Below, one piece after another: positions 1-7,725 of a DNA stretch of 64,000 nucleotides. Under the pieces are notes generated by a model, which saw nothing but the letters and a program-made list of their open reading frames with translations, did not search any database and was not told where the DNA came from. The translations under genes and the position numbers were made by a program. Position 1 is the first letter of the stretch. Every line of letters starts with the position of its first letter. Origin of the DNA: Halarchaeum nitratireducens (GTDB lineage Archaea > Halobacteriota > Halobacteria > Halobacteriales > Halobacteriaceae); the NCBI RefSeq assembly GCF_014647155.1, contig NZ_BMOQ01000003.1:308512-372511 (forward strand), in the 5' to 3' direction.

Positions 1-599
1 CGGAGACGGTTGAGCGACGTGATCGTGAGGCCGTGTTTCTCCGCGAGCGCCTCGAATCGGGGGTCGTCCGTGAGCGAGGTGAACTGTTCGTAGAGGCTTT
101 CGAGGCGTTCGGGGGGTTGCTCGGCGAGCCACGCCTGATCCTGGAGGCCCAGATAGCGCTCGCGTTCGTCGTCGACGACGTGCCGGATCGTGACGAGCGC
201 GACCTTCTCGATCGCGCGCTGACTGCCGAACGCCGTCAATTCGAGGTCGACCATCACGCCGAGCGCGCGGTCGCGCTGCCACGGCGTCACGTCGAGGTCG
301 TTACAGAGCGCGTGCGTGATCCGTAGCTTCTCCAGTCGGTGTTGGCGCGCGCCGTGTCCCTCCGTCGCGGGGTGGCGCTCCTCGTGGAGGCGTCGCAGGT
401 TCTCCGAGACGTCCGCTTCGGGCGAGCGCGCGCGGCCGATCTGCGTCGCGCTCGGGCTCGTCGGCCCCCATCGCCCGACCGTCGTGTCTCGCCTGTGCGC
501 CGCGCGCGCGAGCGCGCCGTCGCCCGGCCGCTGGCTGAACTGTTCCTCGTCGACCACCTCGAACTCGGGGGCCGACGTGGCGGCGTCGGTCATCGCCAT
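1..599 (-). CDS. rpoeps: DNA-directed RNA polymerase subunit epsilon, haloarchaeal type (3' end outside window)
   Basis: The first ~199 residues of this minus-strand gene are visible and the frame runs off the left edge of the window without a stop. The reading contains the stretches I know from the haloarchaeal protein annotated as polymerase subunit epsilon: WGPTSPSATQIGRARSPEA, VSENLRRLHEERHP, LTAFGSQRAIEKVALV and a T-I-R-H-V-V-D-D segment. The role in RNA polymerase is taken from the annotation of relatives; I see no catalytic motif. Two start codons are possible, ATG at 599 or 593; a TATA-like TTTATCC at 619-625 (minus strand) would fit a leaderless transcript from either. Confidence 0.85.
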   Translation of the reverse strand, partial: MAMTDAATSAPEFEVVDEEQFSQRPGDGALARAAHRRDTTVGRWGPTSPSATQIGRARSPEADVSENLRRLHEERHPATEGHGARQHRLEKLRITHALCNDLDVTPWQRDRALGVMVDLELTAFGSQRAIEKVALVTIRHVVDDERERYLGLQDQAWLAEQPPERLESLYEQFTSLTDDPRFEALAEKHGLTITSLNRL

Positions 600-659
600 C
601 CGCTATCGTGCGCAGACGGATAAACGCACGACTACCCGCAGTGAGAACGCGATAGAATC

Positions 660-683
660 GGGACGGCCCCGACGGGCCGTCCC
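660..683. terminator. Perfect GC-rich hairpin
   Basis: GGGACGGCCC and GGGCCGTCCC form a perfect 10-bp stem around the loop CGAC. It lies just past the stop (694-696) of the minus-strand frame described next and upstream of the epsilon promoter, so it could end a transcript arriving from the right. There is no clear T-tract after it, so the terminator role is inference. Confidence 0.45.
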
Positions 684-693
684 TCGCTCGTAT

Positions 694-905
694 CTATTGC
701 TTGTGGCGAGAAGCACTTAAAGATCGCTCGTACCCGGGCGGGACGCGGAAGACGGCGTACCAGACGACGATGGCGGCGGCGAGGCTTTCTCCGGCCGTTC
801 CGACGGCGAACGATACGGCGGCCGTACTATTCGCGAGGAGCGCGGCGGGGATGGCGACGAGCAGTCGGTCGTCCGTCTCCCGGTGTGGAGCCGTGGGCTC
901 AGCGT
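694..905 (-). pseudogene. Hydrophobic open frame without a start codon
   Basis: Minus-strand frame ending at TAG 694-696. It reads like a small two-helix membrane protein: a charged ETDDR start, a segment LLVAIPAALLANSTAAVSFA, a second segment AAAIVVWYAVF and the end RVPPGYERSL plus a short basic tail. No ATG, GTG or TTG is present in frame near the beginning of the good reading, and codon quality falls off to the right of about 905. It may be a remnant, a gene with a disrupted start, or chance. I do not recognise a family. Confidence 0.3.
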
Positions 906-1172
906 GGACACGCCCTCGTGGCTCCGTGCACTCGGTAGCCCGGCACCGCTCTGTTCTCCAACGTGTCCTTCCAGACCGCTCCGTGTTCCGCCTGTTCTCA
1001 CCGCCGTCCCGTCCGTCGTTTCTCCCCGCCGTGACCCGACGTCAATACGCGGCCGACTCGACCTCCCGAGGTGACCGCCGGCGATCGTCGCCGGAGCGGC
1101 GGGCCCTCGTATCGAGGGCGCGTCCCCACTTCGCCACGCCGGGATCCTACGACGGGACGGATCGTGGTCACC
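906..1172. other. Intergenic, nothing recognised
   Basis: Between the hydrophobic frame and the mrp promoter I see no gene, RNA or repeat. Long open frames on both strands cross this stretch but have poor protein character. Confidence 0.5.
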
Positions 1173-1178
1173 TTTATA
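1173..1178 (+). promoter_or_regulatory. TATA box of the mrp operon
   Basis: TTTATA lies 25-30 bases before GTG 1203, the normal spacing for a haloarchaeal leaderless transcript. This spacing is the reason for choosing GTG 1203 over upstream in-frame starts. Confidence 0.6.
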
Positions 1179-1202
1179 CTCGGACTCCCCTACGAGTCGA
1201 AC

Positions 1203-3569
1203 GTGCAATCGACACCCGACCTGTGGGTTCTCATCGCCGCGGTGGGGCTGCCGTTCGTCGCGGCGGCGGCCACGCCGCTCGTGGCGCGGGCCCTCGGGAA
1301 CCGGACTGCGTACTACGCGGCCGCGGTCGCCGCGGTCTGCTTCGGGTTGGTCGTCACGCTCGCCGGGACGCACGGCGGCGCGGCCGTCACGTGGGTCGGC
1401 CCGCTCTCCATCTCGCTCGGCTTCTACGTCGACGGGCTCGCCACGCTCGTCGGCGCGCTCGCCAGCGGCGTCGGCGTCCTCGTCTTCTGCTACTCCGCGG
1501 GGTACATGCGCGGCGAGCCCGGCCAGCCGAAGTATTACGCGACGATGCTCGCGTTCATGGGATCGATGCTCGGCGTCGTCTACGCCGGCGACCTCGTCGT
1601 CCTCTTCTGCTTCTGGGAGCTGACGAGCATCGCCTCCTTCCTCCTCGTCGGCCACTACTCGGACCGGCGGGAGTCGCGGTACGCCGCACGCAAAGCCATG
1701 CTCGTCACCGTCGGCGGCGGGCTGTTCATGCTCGTCGGCTTCGTGCTGTTGGCGAGCACCGTCGGCACCTACTCGCTGACGGCGATGCTCGCCGAGCCCG
1801 CCGCGACCCGCGCCGCCGTCGAGGGGGCCGGCTTGCTCCTGCCGATCCTCTCGCTCGTCGGGATCGGCGCGGCCGCCAAGTCCGCTCAGGTCCCCTTCCA
1901 CGTCTGGCTCCCGGACGCGATGGCCGCCCCGACGCCCGTCTCCGCCTTCCTCCACTCCGCGACGATGGTGAAGGCCGGCGTCTTCCTCCTCGGGCGCGTG
2001 CGTCCGATCCTCGTCGGCGGCGACTGGACGACCGCCTTCGTCGCGCTCGGCCTCCTCACGATGCTCGTCGCCGCGGTCCTCGCCGTCTGTGCGAGCGAGC
2101 TGAAGGAGCTGCTCGCGTACTCGACGGTGAGCCACCTCGGCCTCATCGTCGCCGGATTCGGCTTCTCGGGTGCGCTCGGCTCGGAGACCGCGGTCTTCCA
2201 CATTCTCAACCACGCCGCGTTCAAGGCCGCGCTCTTCCTCGTCGCCGGGATCGTCGCCCACGAGGCCGGCACGCGGGCGTTCGACGACCTCAGCGGCCTC
2301 CGACACGACCTCCCGATCACCGCGGGCGTCACCGTCGTCGCCGCGCTCGGCATGGGCGGCGTCCCCCCGTTCAACGGCTTCTACTCGAAGGAACTCCTCT
2401 TCGAGGCGAGCTACGAGTTCGCCCACCACGCCGGGGGGCTGGCGTGGCTCGCCCCCGTCGTCGCCGTCGTCGGCAGCGTCTTCACGCTCGCCTACTCGCT
2501 GCGCTTCCTCAGCATCTTCTTCGGCGAGCGCCCCGAGACGCTCGGGAGCGTCCACCGGGCGCCGTGGCCGATGACCGGCCCGCCGGTCGTCCTCGCCGCC
2601 ATTGCGGGCGTCATCGGCCTCGGCGGGATCACCGCCGCGCTCGGCGCGCCGCTCGCCCCCGTCGAGTCGTTCGTCGGCTGGGTCGTCGCCTCGACGCTCG
2701 GGCCCGACGCCGCCGGTCACGCCGCGAGCTTCCACTACTACCTCCCGACGTACGTCTCGCCCGCCGTCGTCATGAGCGCGCTCGCCATCGTCGGGGGCGT
2801 CGCCTGTTTCCTCCGCTGGCGCCGCGTCCGGTGGGCGACGCGCGGCCTGCTCGACGCGCTCCCGGTTCTGCGCGCCGACGGCTGGTACGACCGACTCGTC
2901 TACGGCGCGAACCACGCGAGCACGCGCGTCCAGCGCGCCCTCTGGACCGGCCACCTGCGGACGTACGCCGCGTGGACGTTCGTCGGTGCGGTCGCGCTCG
3001 CCGGCTTCGGCTACGTCGCAACCGGCGTCGCCGTCCCGAACGCCACGCCGTCGCTTGGCGCGACGCTCACGATCATCCTCGCCGTCGCTGCCGTCGCCGC
3101 CATCGCCGCCGTCCGCGCGCCCTCACACGTCGCGGGCGTCATGGCGCTCTCCGTCGTCGGCTTCGCCGTCACGGTCTTCTTCGTCCTCGCCAGCGCCCCC
3201 GACGTCGCGCTCACGCAGGTCGTCGTCGAGACGGTGACGTTCGTCGTCTTCCTCGTCATCCTCGACAAGCTCCCGAGCTACTACGGACGCATCGAGCGCT
3301 CGCGGGCCGCCCGCGACGTCGTCATCTCGGTGCTCGTCGGCGCGCTCGTCACCATCACGACGCTCGTCGCCACCGACGCGACGCCCGACGCGATCGCCTC
3401 CTACTTCGTGGAGAATACGGTCGAGCAGGCCGGTGGTCACAACATCGTGAACGTCATCCTCGTCGACTTCCGCGGCCTCGACACGCTCGGCGAGATCAGC
3501 GTCGTCGCCATGGCCGCCGTGACGGTGCTCACGCTCATCGTCATGCGTGAGCGAGGTGAGACGCCGTGA
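1203..3569 (+). CDS. mrpA: Mrp Na+/H+ antiporter subunit A
   Basis: 788-residue polytopic membrane protein, the largest subunit of the Mrp complex, which exchanges Na+ for H+ across the cytoplasmic membrane. The first ~500 residues resemble NuoL/MrpA: GFYVDGLATLVGALASGVG, the membrane glutamate in CFWELTSIASF (E139) and the lysine/histidine helices KSAQVPFHVWLPDAM and FLHSATMVKAG. The last ~200 residues carry the MbhD/MbhE-like extension (ASAPDVALTQVVVETVTF), so A is full length. The GTG start fits a TATA box at 1173-1178. The stop overlaps the start of a short frame (GTGA at 3566-3569) rather than mrpB directly. Confidence 0.93.
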   Translation: MQSTPDLWVLIAAVGLPFVAAAATPLVARALGNRTAYYAAAVAAVCFGLVVTLAGTHGGAAVTWVGPLSISLGFYVDGLATLVGALASGVGVLVFCYSAGYMRGEPGQPKYYATMLAFMGSMLGVVYAGDLVVLFCFWELTSIASFLLVGHYSDRRESRYAARKAMLVTVGGGLFMLVGFVLLASTVGTYSLTAMLAEPAATRAAVEGAGLLLPILSLVGIGAAAKSAQVPFHVWLPDAMAAPTPVSAFLHSATMVKAGVFLLGRVRPILVGGDWTTAFVALGLLTMLVAAVLAVCASELKELLAYSTVSHLGLIVAGFGFSGALGSETAVFHILNHAAFKAALFLVAGIVAHEAGTRAFDDLSGLRHDLPITAGVTVVAALGMGGVPPFNGFYSKELLFEASYEFAHHAGGLAWLAPVVAVVGSVFTLAYSLRFLSIFFGERPETLGSVHRAPWPMTGPPVVLAAIAGVIGLGGITAALGAPLAPVESFVGWVVASTLGPDAAGHAASFHYYLPTYVSPAVVMSALAIVGGVACFLRWRRVRWATRGLLDALPVLRADGWYDRLVYGANHASTRVQRALWTGHLRTYAAWTFVGAVALAGFGYVATGVAVPNATPSLGATLTIILAVAAVAAIAAVRAPSHVAGVMALSVVGFAVTVFFVLASAPDVALTQVVVETVTFVVFLVILDKLPSYYGRIERSRAARDVVISVLVGALVTITTLVATDATPDAIASYFVENTVEQAGGHNIVNVILVDFRGLDTLGEISVVAMAAVTVLTLIVMRERGETP

Positions 3570-3703
3570 GCCGAGACACCGAGCGACGCGAGGCGTCGCG
3601 ATCCGGCCGAGTCCACGCTCGCCACGCGGAGGTGGCTCGCGTGACTAGCGTCGGACCGACGGCCCGACTGAGTCACGCCGACCACACGGGGTGGTCCGCG
3701 TGA
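3566..3703 (+). CDS. Short Arg-rich frame between mrpA and mrpB (first)
   Basis: 45 codons if read from GTG 3566, which overlaps the mrpA stop by four bases; an internal GTG at 3641 gives 20 codons. It ends ...HTGWSA and its TGA overlaps the next GTG (3700). The product would be basic, unlike the acidic genes around it. A Shine-Dalgarno-like GGAGGTGG precedes GTG 3641 and lies in the 3' arm of a CCAC/GTGG hairpin. No homology recognised. It may serve to carry ribosomes from mrpA to mrpB rather than to make a useful protein; translation is not shown. Confidence 0.4.
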   Translation: MSRDTERREASRSGRVHARHAEVARVTSVGPTARLSHADHTGWSA

Positions 3704-3765
3704 CCGACGCCAGACGGCGGTCTGGCCGGGCCACACTCGCCACGCGGGGGTGGCTCGCGTGACCA
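3611..3765 (+). repeat. 59-bp tandem repeat of the mrpB start region, about 2.6 units
   Basis: Three degenerate copies of a block made of a CCAC...GTGG hairpin, a Shine-Dalgarno-like G run and CGCGTGAC end at GTG 3641, 3700 and 3759. The period is 59, one base short of a multiple of three, so a frame started at one GTG meets TGA exactly at the next GTG. Confidence 0.8.
3700..3762 (+). CDS. Short Arg-rich frame between mrpA and mrpB (second)
   Basis: 20 codons starting at the GTGA that ends the previous short frame and ending at the GTGA that starts mrpB. The peptide is Arg-rich and ends ...TRGWLA, close to the HTGWSA end of the previous one. It is preceded by GGGGTGG, again inside an ACCAC/GTGGT hairpin. 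The 59-bp repeat period (GTG at 3641, 3700, 3759) makes each unit exactly one such frame. Confidence 0.4.
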   Translation: MTDARRRSGRATLATRGWLA

Positions 3766-4238
3766 CCGTCATCCTGCGCACGATCACGCGCCTCGTTCTC
3801 CCGCTCGGGTTCGTCGTCTCCTTCGCGTTCTTCCTGCAGGGGCACAACCTCCCGGGCGGCGGCTTCATCGCCGGCGTGCTCACCGCCTCCGTCGTCGCGC
3901 TCGCCTACCTCGCGTACGGCCTCGACGTCGTCGAGGACGACGTCTTCGGCCGCGAGGTCGAGGCCGCGGTCGAACACGTCCAACACGGCGTCGTTCGGGA
4001 CTACCAGACGCTCTACGCGAGCGGGCTCGCCGTCGCCGTCGCCGGCGGCCTCGCCGCGATCGTCTACGGCTACCTCACGGACACGACCATTCCCTTCATG
4101 ACACAGACGTTCCGCTACGCGACCGTCCCGCTCTTCGGACACATCGAACTCGCCTCGGCGATCGTCTTCGACCTCGGCGTCTACGCCGTCGTCGTCGGCG
4201 CGCTCCTCACGATCATCTCGGTGGTGGGTGCGGAATGA
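3759..4238 (+). CDS. mrpB: Mrp Na+/H+ antiporter subunit B
   Basis: 159 residues, MnhB-domain protein with about four membrane segments; it contains the family stretch FFLQGHNLPGGGFIAGVLTA. It forms part of the Mrp membrane complex. GTG 3759 is chosen because it overlaps the preceding short frame by GTGA and follows a GGGGGTGG ribosome-binding sequence; GTG 3750 in the same frame is possible. Its stop overlaps mrpC (ATGA at 4235). Confidence 0.9.
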   Translation: MTTVILRTITRLVLPLGFVVSFAFFLQGHNLPGGGFIAGVLTASVVALAYLAYGLDVVEDDVFGREVEAAVEHVQHGVVRDYQTLYASGLAVAVAGGLAAIVYGYLTDTTIPFMTQTFRYATVPLFGHIELASAIVFDLGVYAVVVGALLTIISVVGAE

Positions 4239-4576
4239 CTGGTGACGCGGAAGTCGTCCTCGCGCTCGCCCTCGGCGTGCTGTTCGCCGCCGGGACGTTC
4301 CTCGTCCTGCGCCGCGACCTCGTGCGCGTCGTCTTCGGCGTGCTCGTGCTCTCGCAGGCGACGAACGTCTACCTCATCACGATGGGCGGCATCGGGGGCG
4401 TCGCGCCCATCCTCGGGCACGGCGGCGAGACCACCGATCCGCTCGTGCAGGCGCTCGTCCTCACCGCCGTCGTCATCGGCTTCGCCACGACGGCGCTCCT
4501 CCTCGTCCTCGTCTACCGGACGTACCAGGAGCACGGCTCGATCGACCTCGACGACATCCAGGGGGCGGTTCGATGA
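4235..4576 (+). CDS. mrpC: Mrp Na+/H+ antiporter subunit C
   Basis: 113 residues, NuoK-like with three membrane helices: LALGVLFAAGTFLVLRRDLV, VLSQATNVYLITMG and QALVLTAVVIGFATTALLLV. The TDPLVQALVLTAIVI-type stretch is typical of MnhC. Overlaps mrpB and mrpD by four bases on each side, so it is probably translated by coupling within the operon. Confidence 0.92.
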   Translation: MTGDAEVVLALALGVLFAAGTFLVLRRDLVRVVFGVLVLSQATNVYLITMGGIGGVAPILGHGGETTDPLVQALVLTAVVIGFATTALLLVLVYRTYQEHGSIDLDDIQGAVR

Positions 4577-6135
4577 CGACGACCCTCGTCGTCGCGCCGG
4601 TGCTCGTGGCGCTCGTCACCTCGATCACGTGCATCTTCGTCCGCTTCAACCCCCGCGTCCAGCGCGCGTGCAGCATCGTCGGCGTCGTCGGCTACAGCGC
4701 CGCCGTCTTCGCTCTCCTCGCGCGGGTCTGGCCCGCGGACACCCTCGCCTATCAGGTCGGCAACTGGCCCGCGCCGTACGGCATCACGCTCGTCGCCGAC
4801 CCACTCTCGGGCTTCATGCTCGCGCTCACGGCCGTCGTCGCGCCGCTCACGCTCGTCTACAGCGTTCGGCATCTGAAACCGCCCGGCCAGCGCGTCTCCT
4901 ACCACACGCTGTTCCACTTCCTCCTCGTCGGCGCCACGGGGGCCTTCCTCACTGGCGACCTGTTCAACCTCTTCGTCTGGTTCGAGGTGACGCTCATCGC
5001 CTCCTACGGCCTCGTCGCCTTCTACAGCGACAGCGACGGGACGCTCGCCGCGACGCGCTACGTCGTGCTCAACCTCGTCGGCTCCAGCCTGATGCTCCTC
5101 GCCGTCGGGGGCCTCTACGGCGTCACGGGCACGCTCAACATGGCCGACATGGCCCGCTGGCTCGCGGCGGCCTCCCCCGCGGAGGCGACGCCCGTCCTCG
5201 GGCTCTCGCTCCTCCTGCTTGCGGTCTTCGGACTGAAGGCCGGCCTCGTCCCCTTCCAGTGGTGGGTGCCCTCGGCGTACGCGGCCGCGCCCGCGCCCGC
5301 CGCGGCCATGCTCGCCGGCGTCGCCAAGAAGGTCGGCGTCTACGCGATCATCCGCGTCGGCTTCGTCGTCTTCGCCGCCGCCGATCCCACGTTCACGTTC
5401 GGCGGCCTCGCCGGAGACCTCTTCGCCGCCTACGGTCCCGTCCTCTTCGCGCTCGCCGGCGCGTCGATCCTCGTCGGCGGCCTCGCCGCGCTCGATCGCC
5501 CGACGTTCGAGGAGACGCTCGCTTACTCCAGTATCGGACAGGTGGGGTTCATCGTCCTCCCCCTGGCCGTCGCCGCTGCCGTCCCCACCCTTCGGACGGC
5601 CGGGGTCGCCGCCGCGCTCGTCTACGCGCTCAACCACGCGCTCGCCAAGCCCCTGCTCTTCCTCGTCGGGGGAATCGTCGAGGACGCGACGGGGACGACC
5701 GAGCTCGACGTTCTCGGCGGCCTCGCCGGCCGCTCGCCGACGCTCGCCGGAGTCTTCCTCGTCGGCGCGCTCTCACTCGTCGGCATCCCGCCCCTCGCCG
5801 GCTTCTTCGGAAAGCTCCTCGTCTTCCGCACGGCCGCGCTCGGCGACGCCGCCGTCGCGCTCGGCGTCGCCGTCCTCGGTGCCGTGCTCACCATCGCGTA
5901 CGTCTCCCGGACGTGGAACCGTGCGTTCTGGGGCGAGCGCACCGACGTCGTCGCGTCGATGACCGCCCCCGACCCGGTTCGGCTCGCCGTCGTCGTCGCG
6001 TTCGCGGGCTGTATCGTCGCCGTCGGCGTCGGTTTCGCTCCGGTCTACGGCCTCGCCGAGGCGGCGGGCCACGTCGCCACCGGTGCGGGCCGCGACGCGT
6101 ACATCCGTGCGGTGCTCGGAGGTGGTGTCGCGTGA
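4573..6135 (+). CDS. mrpD: Mrp Na+/H+ antiporter subunit D
   Basis: 520 residues, NuoN/MrpD-like proton-channel subunit with about 14 membrane helices. Visible family features are the NLFVWFEVTLIASYGLVAF helix with its membrane glutamate, FGLKAGLVPFQWWVPSAYAA with the channel lysine, and YALNHALAKPLLFLVGG. Length is normal. ATG 4573 overlaps mrpC; the end ...GGGVA with GGAGGTGG just before the stop feeds a 23-codon frame at 6132 rather than mrpE directly. Confidence 0.93.
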   Translation: MTTTLVVAPVLVALVTSITCIFVRFNPRVQRACSIVGVVGYSAAVFALLARVWPADTLAYQVGNWPAPYGITLVADPLSGFMLALTAVVAPLTLVYSVRHLKPPGQRVSYHTLFHFLLVGATGAFLTGDLFNLFVWFEVTLIASYGLVAFYSDSDGTLAATRYVVLNLVGSSLMLLAVGGLYGVTGTLNMADMARWLAAASPAEATPVLGLSLLLLAVFGLKAGLVPFQWWVPSAYAAAPAPAAAMLAGVAKKVGVYAIIRVGFVVFAAADPTFTFGGLAGDLFAAYGPVLFALAGASILVGGLAALDRPTFEETLAYSSIGQVGFIVLPLAVAAAVPTLRTAGVAAALVYALNHALAKPLLFLVGGIVEDATGTTELDVLGGLAGRSPTLAGVFLVGALSLVGIPPLAGFFGKLLVFRTAALGDAAVALGVAVLGAVLTIAYVSRTWNRAFWGERTDVVASMTAPDPVRLAVVVAFAGCIVAVGVGFAPVYGLAEAAGHVATGAGRDAYIRAVLGGGVA

Positions 6136-6203
6136 ATCGCGTCGGAGCGGCCGTCCGTCGGGTTCGTCCAGCCCACGCGCCCGACCGGGGGTGGTCGGCG
6201 TGA
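6132..6203 (+). CDS. Short Arg-rich frame between mrpD and mrpE
   Basis: 23 codons. Its GTG overlaps the mrpD stop (GTGA) and its TGA overlaps the mrpE GTG (GTGA at 6200). The peptide is basic and ends ...DRGWSA, matching the ends of the two short frames before mrpB. CCGACC and GGTCGG form a hairpin that holds the GGGGGTGG ribosome-binding sequence of mrpE. No homology; a coupling role is inference. Confidence 0.4.
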   Translation: MNRVGAAVRRVRPAHAPDRGWSA

Positions 6204-6853
6204 CGTCCGTCCCCCGCTGGGTGACGGCGGGCGTCGGCTTCGCCGTCGTCTGGATCTTCGTCGCGGAGGCCCCCGGGACGCTCCAGGGGATCGCCGCCGG
6301 CCTCGTCGCCGGTCTCGTCCTCTCGCTGCCCGTCGCGTACACCTTCCGCGTGCTCTTCCCGGGGCGCAGCGATCTCGGGCGGACGCCGACGCTCGTCCGC
6401 GCCGGCGTCGTCTACGTCCTCGACTTCCTGTACGAGCTCCTCACGGCGAACATCGACGTCGCAAAGCGCGTGCTCTCGCCGTCCCCCCGCCTCAATCCCG
6501 GCGTCGTCGTCGTCCCGCTGCGCGTCGAGAGCAACGCCGCGATCACGACGATCGCTAACTCCATCACGCTCACGCCCGGCACCCTGACCATGGACTACGA
6601 CGCGGAGGTGAACGCCCTCACCGTCCACGCGGTCGACATCGCGGACGTCGATGGGCTCGTCGCGCCGATCCGGCGCTGGGAGCGCTATGCCATCGACATC
6701 TTCGGCGAGGACGTCGACCCCGAGAGCGCGCCGCGCGATGCCGCCCTCGAAGGCGCGTGGGAGCCACCGGCGGACGGCGAAGGGGAGGCCGACGACACCG
6801 AGGACGCGGACGCCGATGGTTCGGATTCGGCGGATACGGGGGTGGAGCGATGA
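6200..6853 (+). CDS. mrpE: Mrp Na+/H+ antiporter subunit E
   Basis: 217 residues. Two N-terminal membrane helices (VTAGVGFAVVWIFVAEAPG, GIAAGLVAGLVLSLPVAYTF) are followed by the cytosolic MnhE core: LNPGVVVVPLRV, ITTIANSITLTPGTLTMDYD and LTVHAVD. The last ~40 residues are a very acidic tail rich in Asp, Glu and Ala, probably a haloadaptation and not conserved. GTG 6200 overlaps the preceding short frame; the stop overlaps mrpF (ATGA). Confidence 0.9.
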   Translation: MTSVPRWVTAGVGFAVVWIFVAEAPGTLQGIAAGLVAGLVLSLPVAYTFRVLFPGRSDLGRTPTLVRAGVVYVLDFLYELLTANIDVAKRVLSPSPRLNPGVVVVPLRVESNAAITTIANSITLTPGTLTMDYDAEVNALTVHAVDIADVDGLVAPIRRWERYAIDIFGEDVDPESAPRDAALEGAWEPPADGEGEADDTEDADADGSDSADTGVER

Positions 6854-7134
6854 ACGTCCCCGAACTCTACCACCTCGTCCTCGTCGCCTGCGGCGCGATC
6901 GCGGCGCTCTGCACGCTCGCCTGCACGTATCGCGTCGTCGTCGGCCCGACCGTCCCCGACCGGGCGGTCGCGCTCGACACGATCTCGACGTGCGTCGTCG
7001 GGATCGTCGTCGTCCACGCCTTGGAGGCCGATCGGTCGTTCTTCGTCCTCGTCGCCGTGATGCTCGCCATCGTCGGCTTCGTGACGACGGTCGTCGCCGC
7101 GAAGTACCTCACCGAGGGGGCGATCATCGAATGA
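6850..7134 (+). CDS. mrpF: Mrp Na+/H+ antiporter subunit F
   Basis: 94 residues, three membrane helices, MnhF family, with the typical YRVVVGPTVPDRAVALDTIS and a final helix VMLAIVGFVTTVVAAKYL. Overlaps mrpE and mrpG by four bases. A longer in-frame start upstream would add a non-family Arg/Gly stretch and is rejected. Confidence 0.92.
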   Translation: MNVPELYHLVLVACGAIAALCTLACTYRVVVGPTVPDRAVALDTISTCVVGIVVVHALEADRSFFVLVAVMLAIVGFVTTVVAAKYLTEGAIIE

Positions 7135-7523
7135 ACCTCTTCCTCTCCCTCGGCGCGTCCGTGGCCGTCGCCGCGACGGAAGGCGCCAGCGAAGCCGGCC
7201 ACGCCGCCGCCGGGCCCTCCGCGCTCCGACTCGCCGTCGTCGCCGCGCTCGTCGTCGTCGGGACGTTCTTCCTCTGCGTCGGCACGATCGGACTCCTGCG
7301 CTTCCCGGACGTCTACAACCGGATGCACGCCACCTCGAAGGCGACGACGCTCGGCGCGGCCTCCATGTTCCTCGCCGGCTTCGTCCGCTTCGGGCCGTTC
7401 GGCGCCGGGCTCACCTCTCTCGTCGGCATCGTCTTCCTCTTCGTCACCGCCCCCACGGGCGCACACCTCATCTCGCGGGCCGCCCGCAAGCTCGACGTCG
7501 GGATGTACGGCGACGAGGAGTAG
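7131..7523 (+). CDS. mrpG: Mrp Na+/H+ antiporter subunit G
   Basis: 130 residues, MnhG family, last gene of the operon. Core features are GTIGLLRFPDVYNRMHATSK and FLFVTAPTGAHLISRAA, with three membrane helices. The first ~30 residues are an extra Ala-rich stretch. With it the operon encodes all seven Mrp subunits in the standard A-G order, so a complete cation/proton exchanger is expected. Confidence 0.92.
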   Translation: MNLFLSLGASVAVAATEGASEAGHAAAGPSALRLAVVAALVVVGTFFLCVGTIGLLRFPDVYNRMHATSKATTLGAASMFLAGFVRFGPFGAGLTSLVGIVFLFVTAPTGAHLISRAARKLDVGMYGDEE

Positions 7524-7585
7524 CCCGCGCCGTCGCCGCCGCGAATCGAAACGGCTAAATTCGGAAGGCGACTACGCTGAAGTGA

Positions 7586-7670
7586 GCCGAGGTAGCCTAG
7601 CCTGGCCAAGGCGGTTGCCTCGAAAGCAACTGTCCACACGGACTCGTGAGTTCGAATCTCACCCTCGGCG
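7586..7670 (+). tRNA. tRNA-Ser (anticodon CGA)
   Basis: 85 bases without encoded CCA. Acceptor GCCGAGG pairs with CCTCGGC (7663-7669) and the discriminator is G. The anticodon stem GTTGC/GCAAC encloses loop CTCGAAA with anticodon CGA at 7621-7623, reading UCG. The long variable arm (about 7631-7647) and the GTTCGAATC T-loop are typical of a class II tRNA-Ser. A TATA-like CTAAAT at 7555-7560 sits about 28 bases upstream. No intron. Confidence 0.95.
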
Positions 7671-7725
7671 CTCCACGCTGTTTCCTCCCTCGGTCGTTCA
7701 CGCTCCGCTCACCTCGTGTCGATAC

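Noticed and set aside
701-3550. Long open frames overlapping mrpA on both strands
   Set aside because: They are very Arg/Ala/Pro-rich or Asp/Glu/Arg-rich without domains, as expected for shadow frames in GC-rich DNA; mrpA in the overlapping frame is a clear membrane protein.
3611-3765. Possible CRISPR-like array in the mrpA-mrpB gap
   Set aside because: The units are contiguous 59-bp tandem repeats without spacers, and no cas gene is present.
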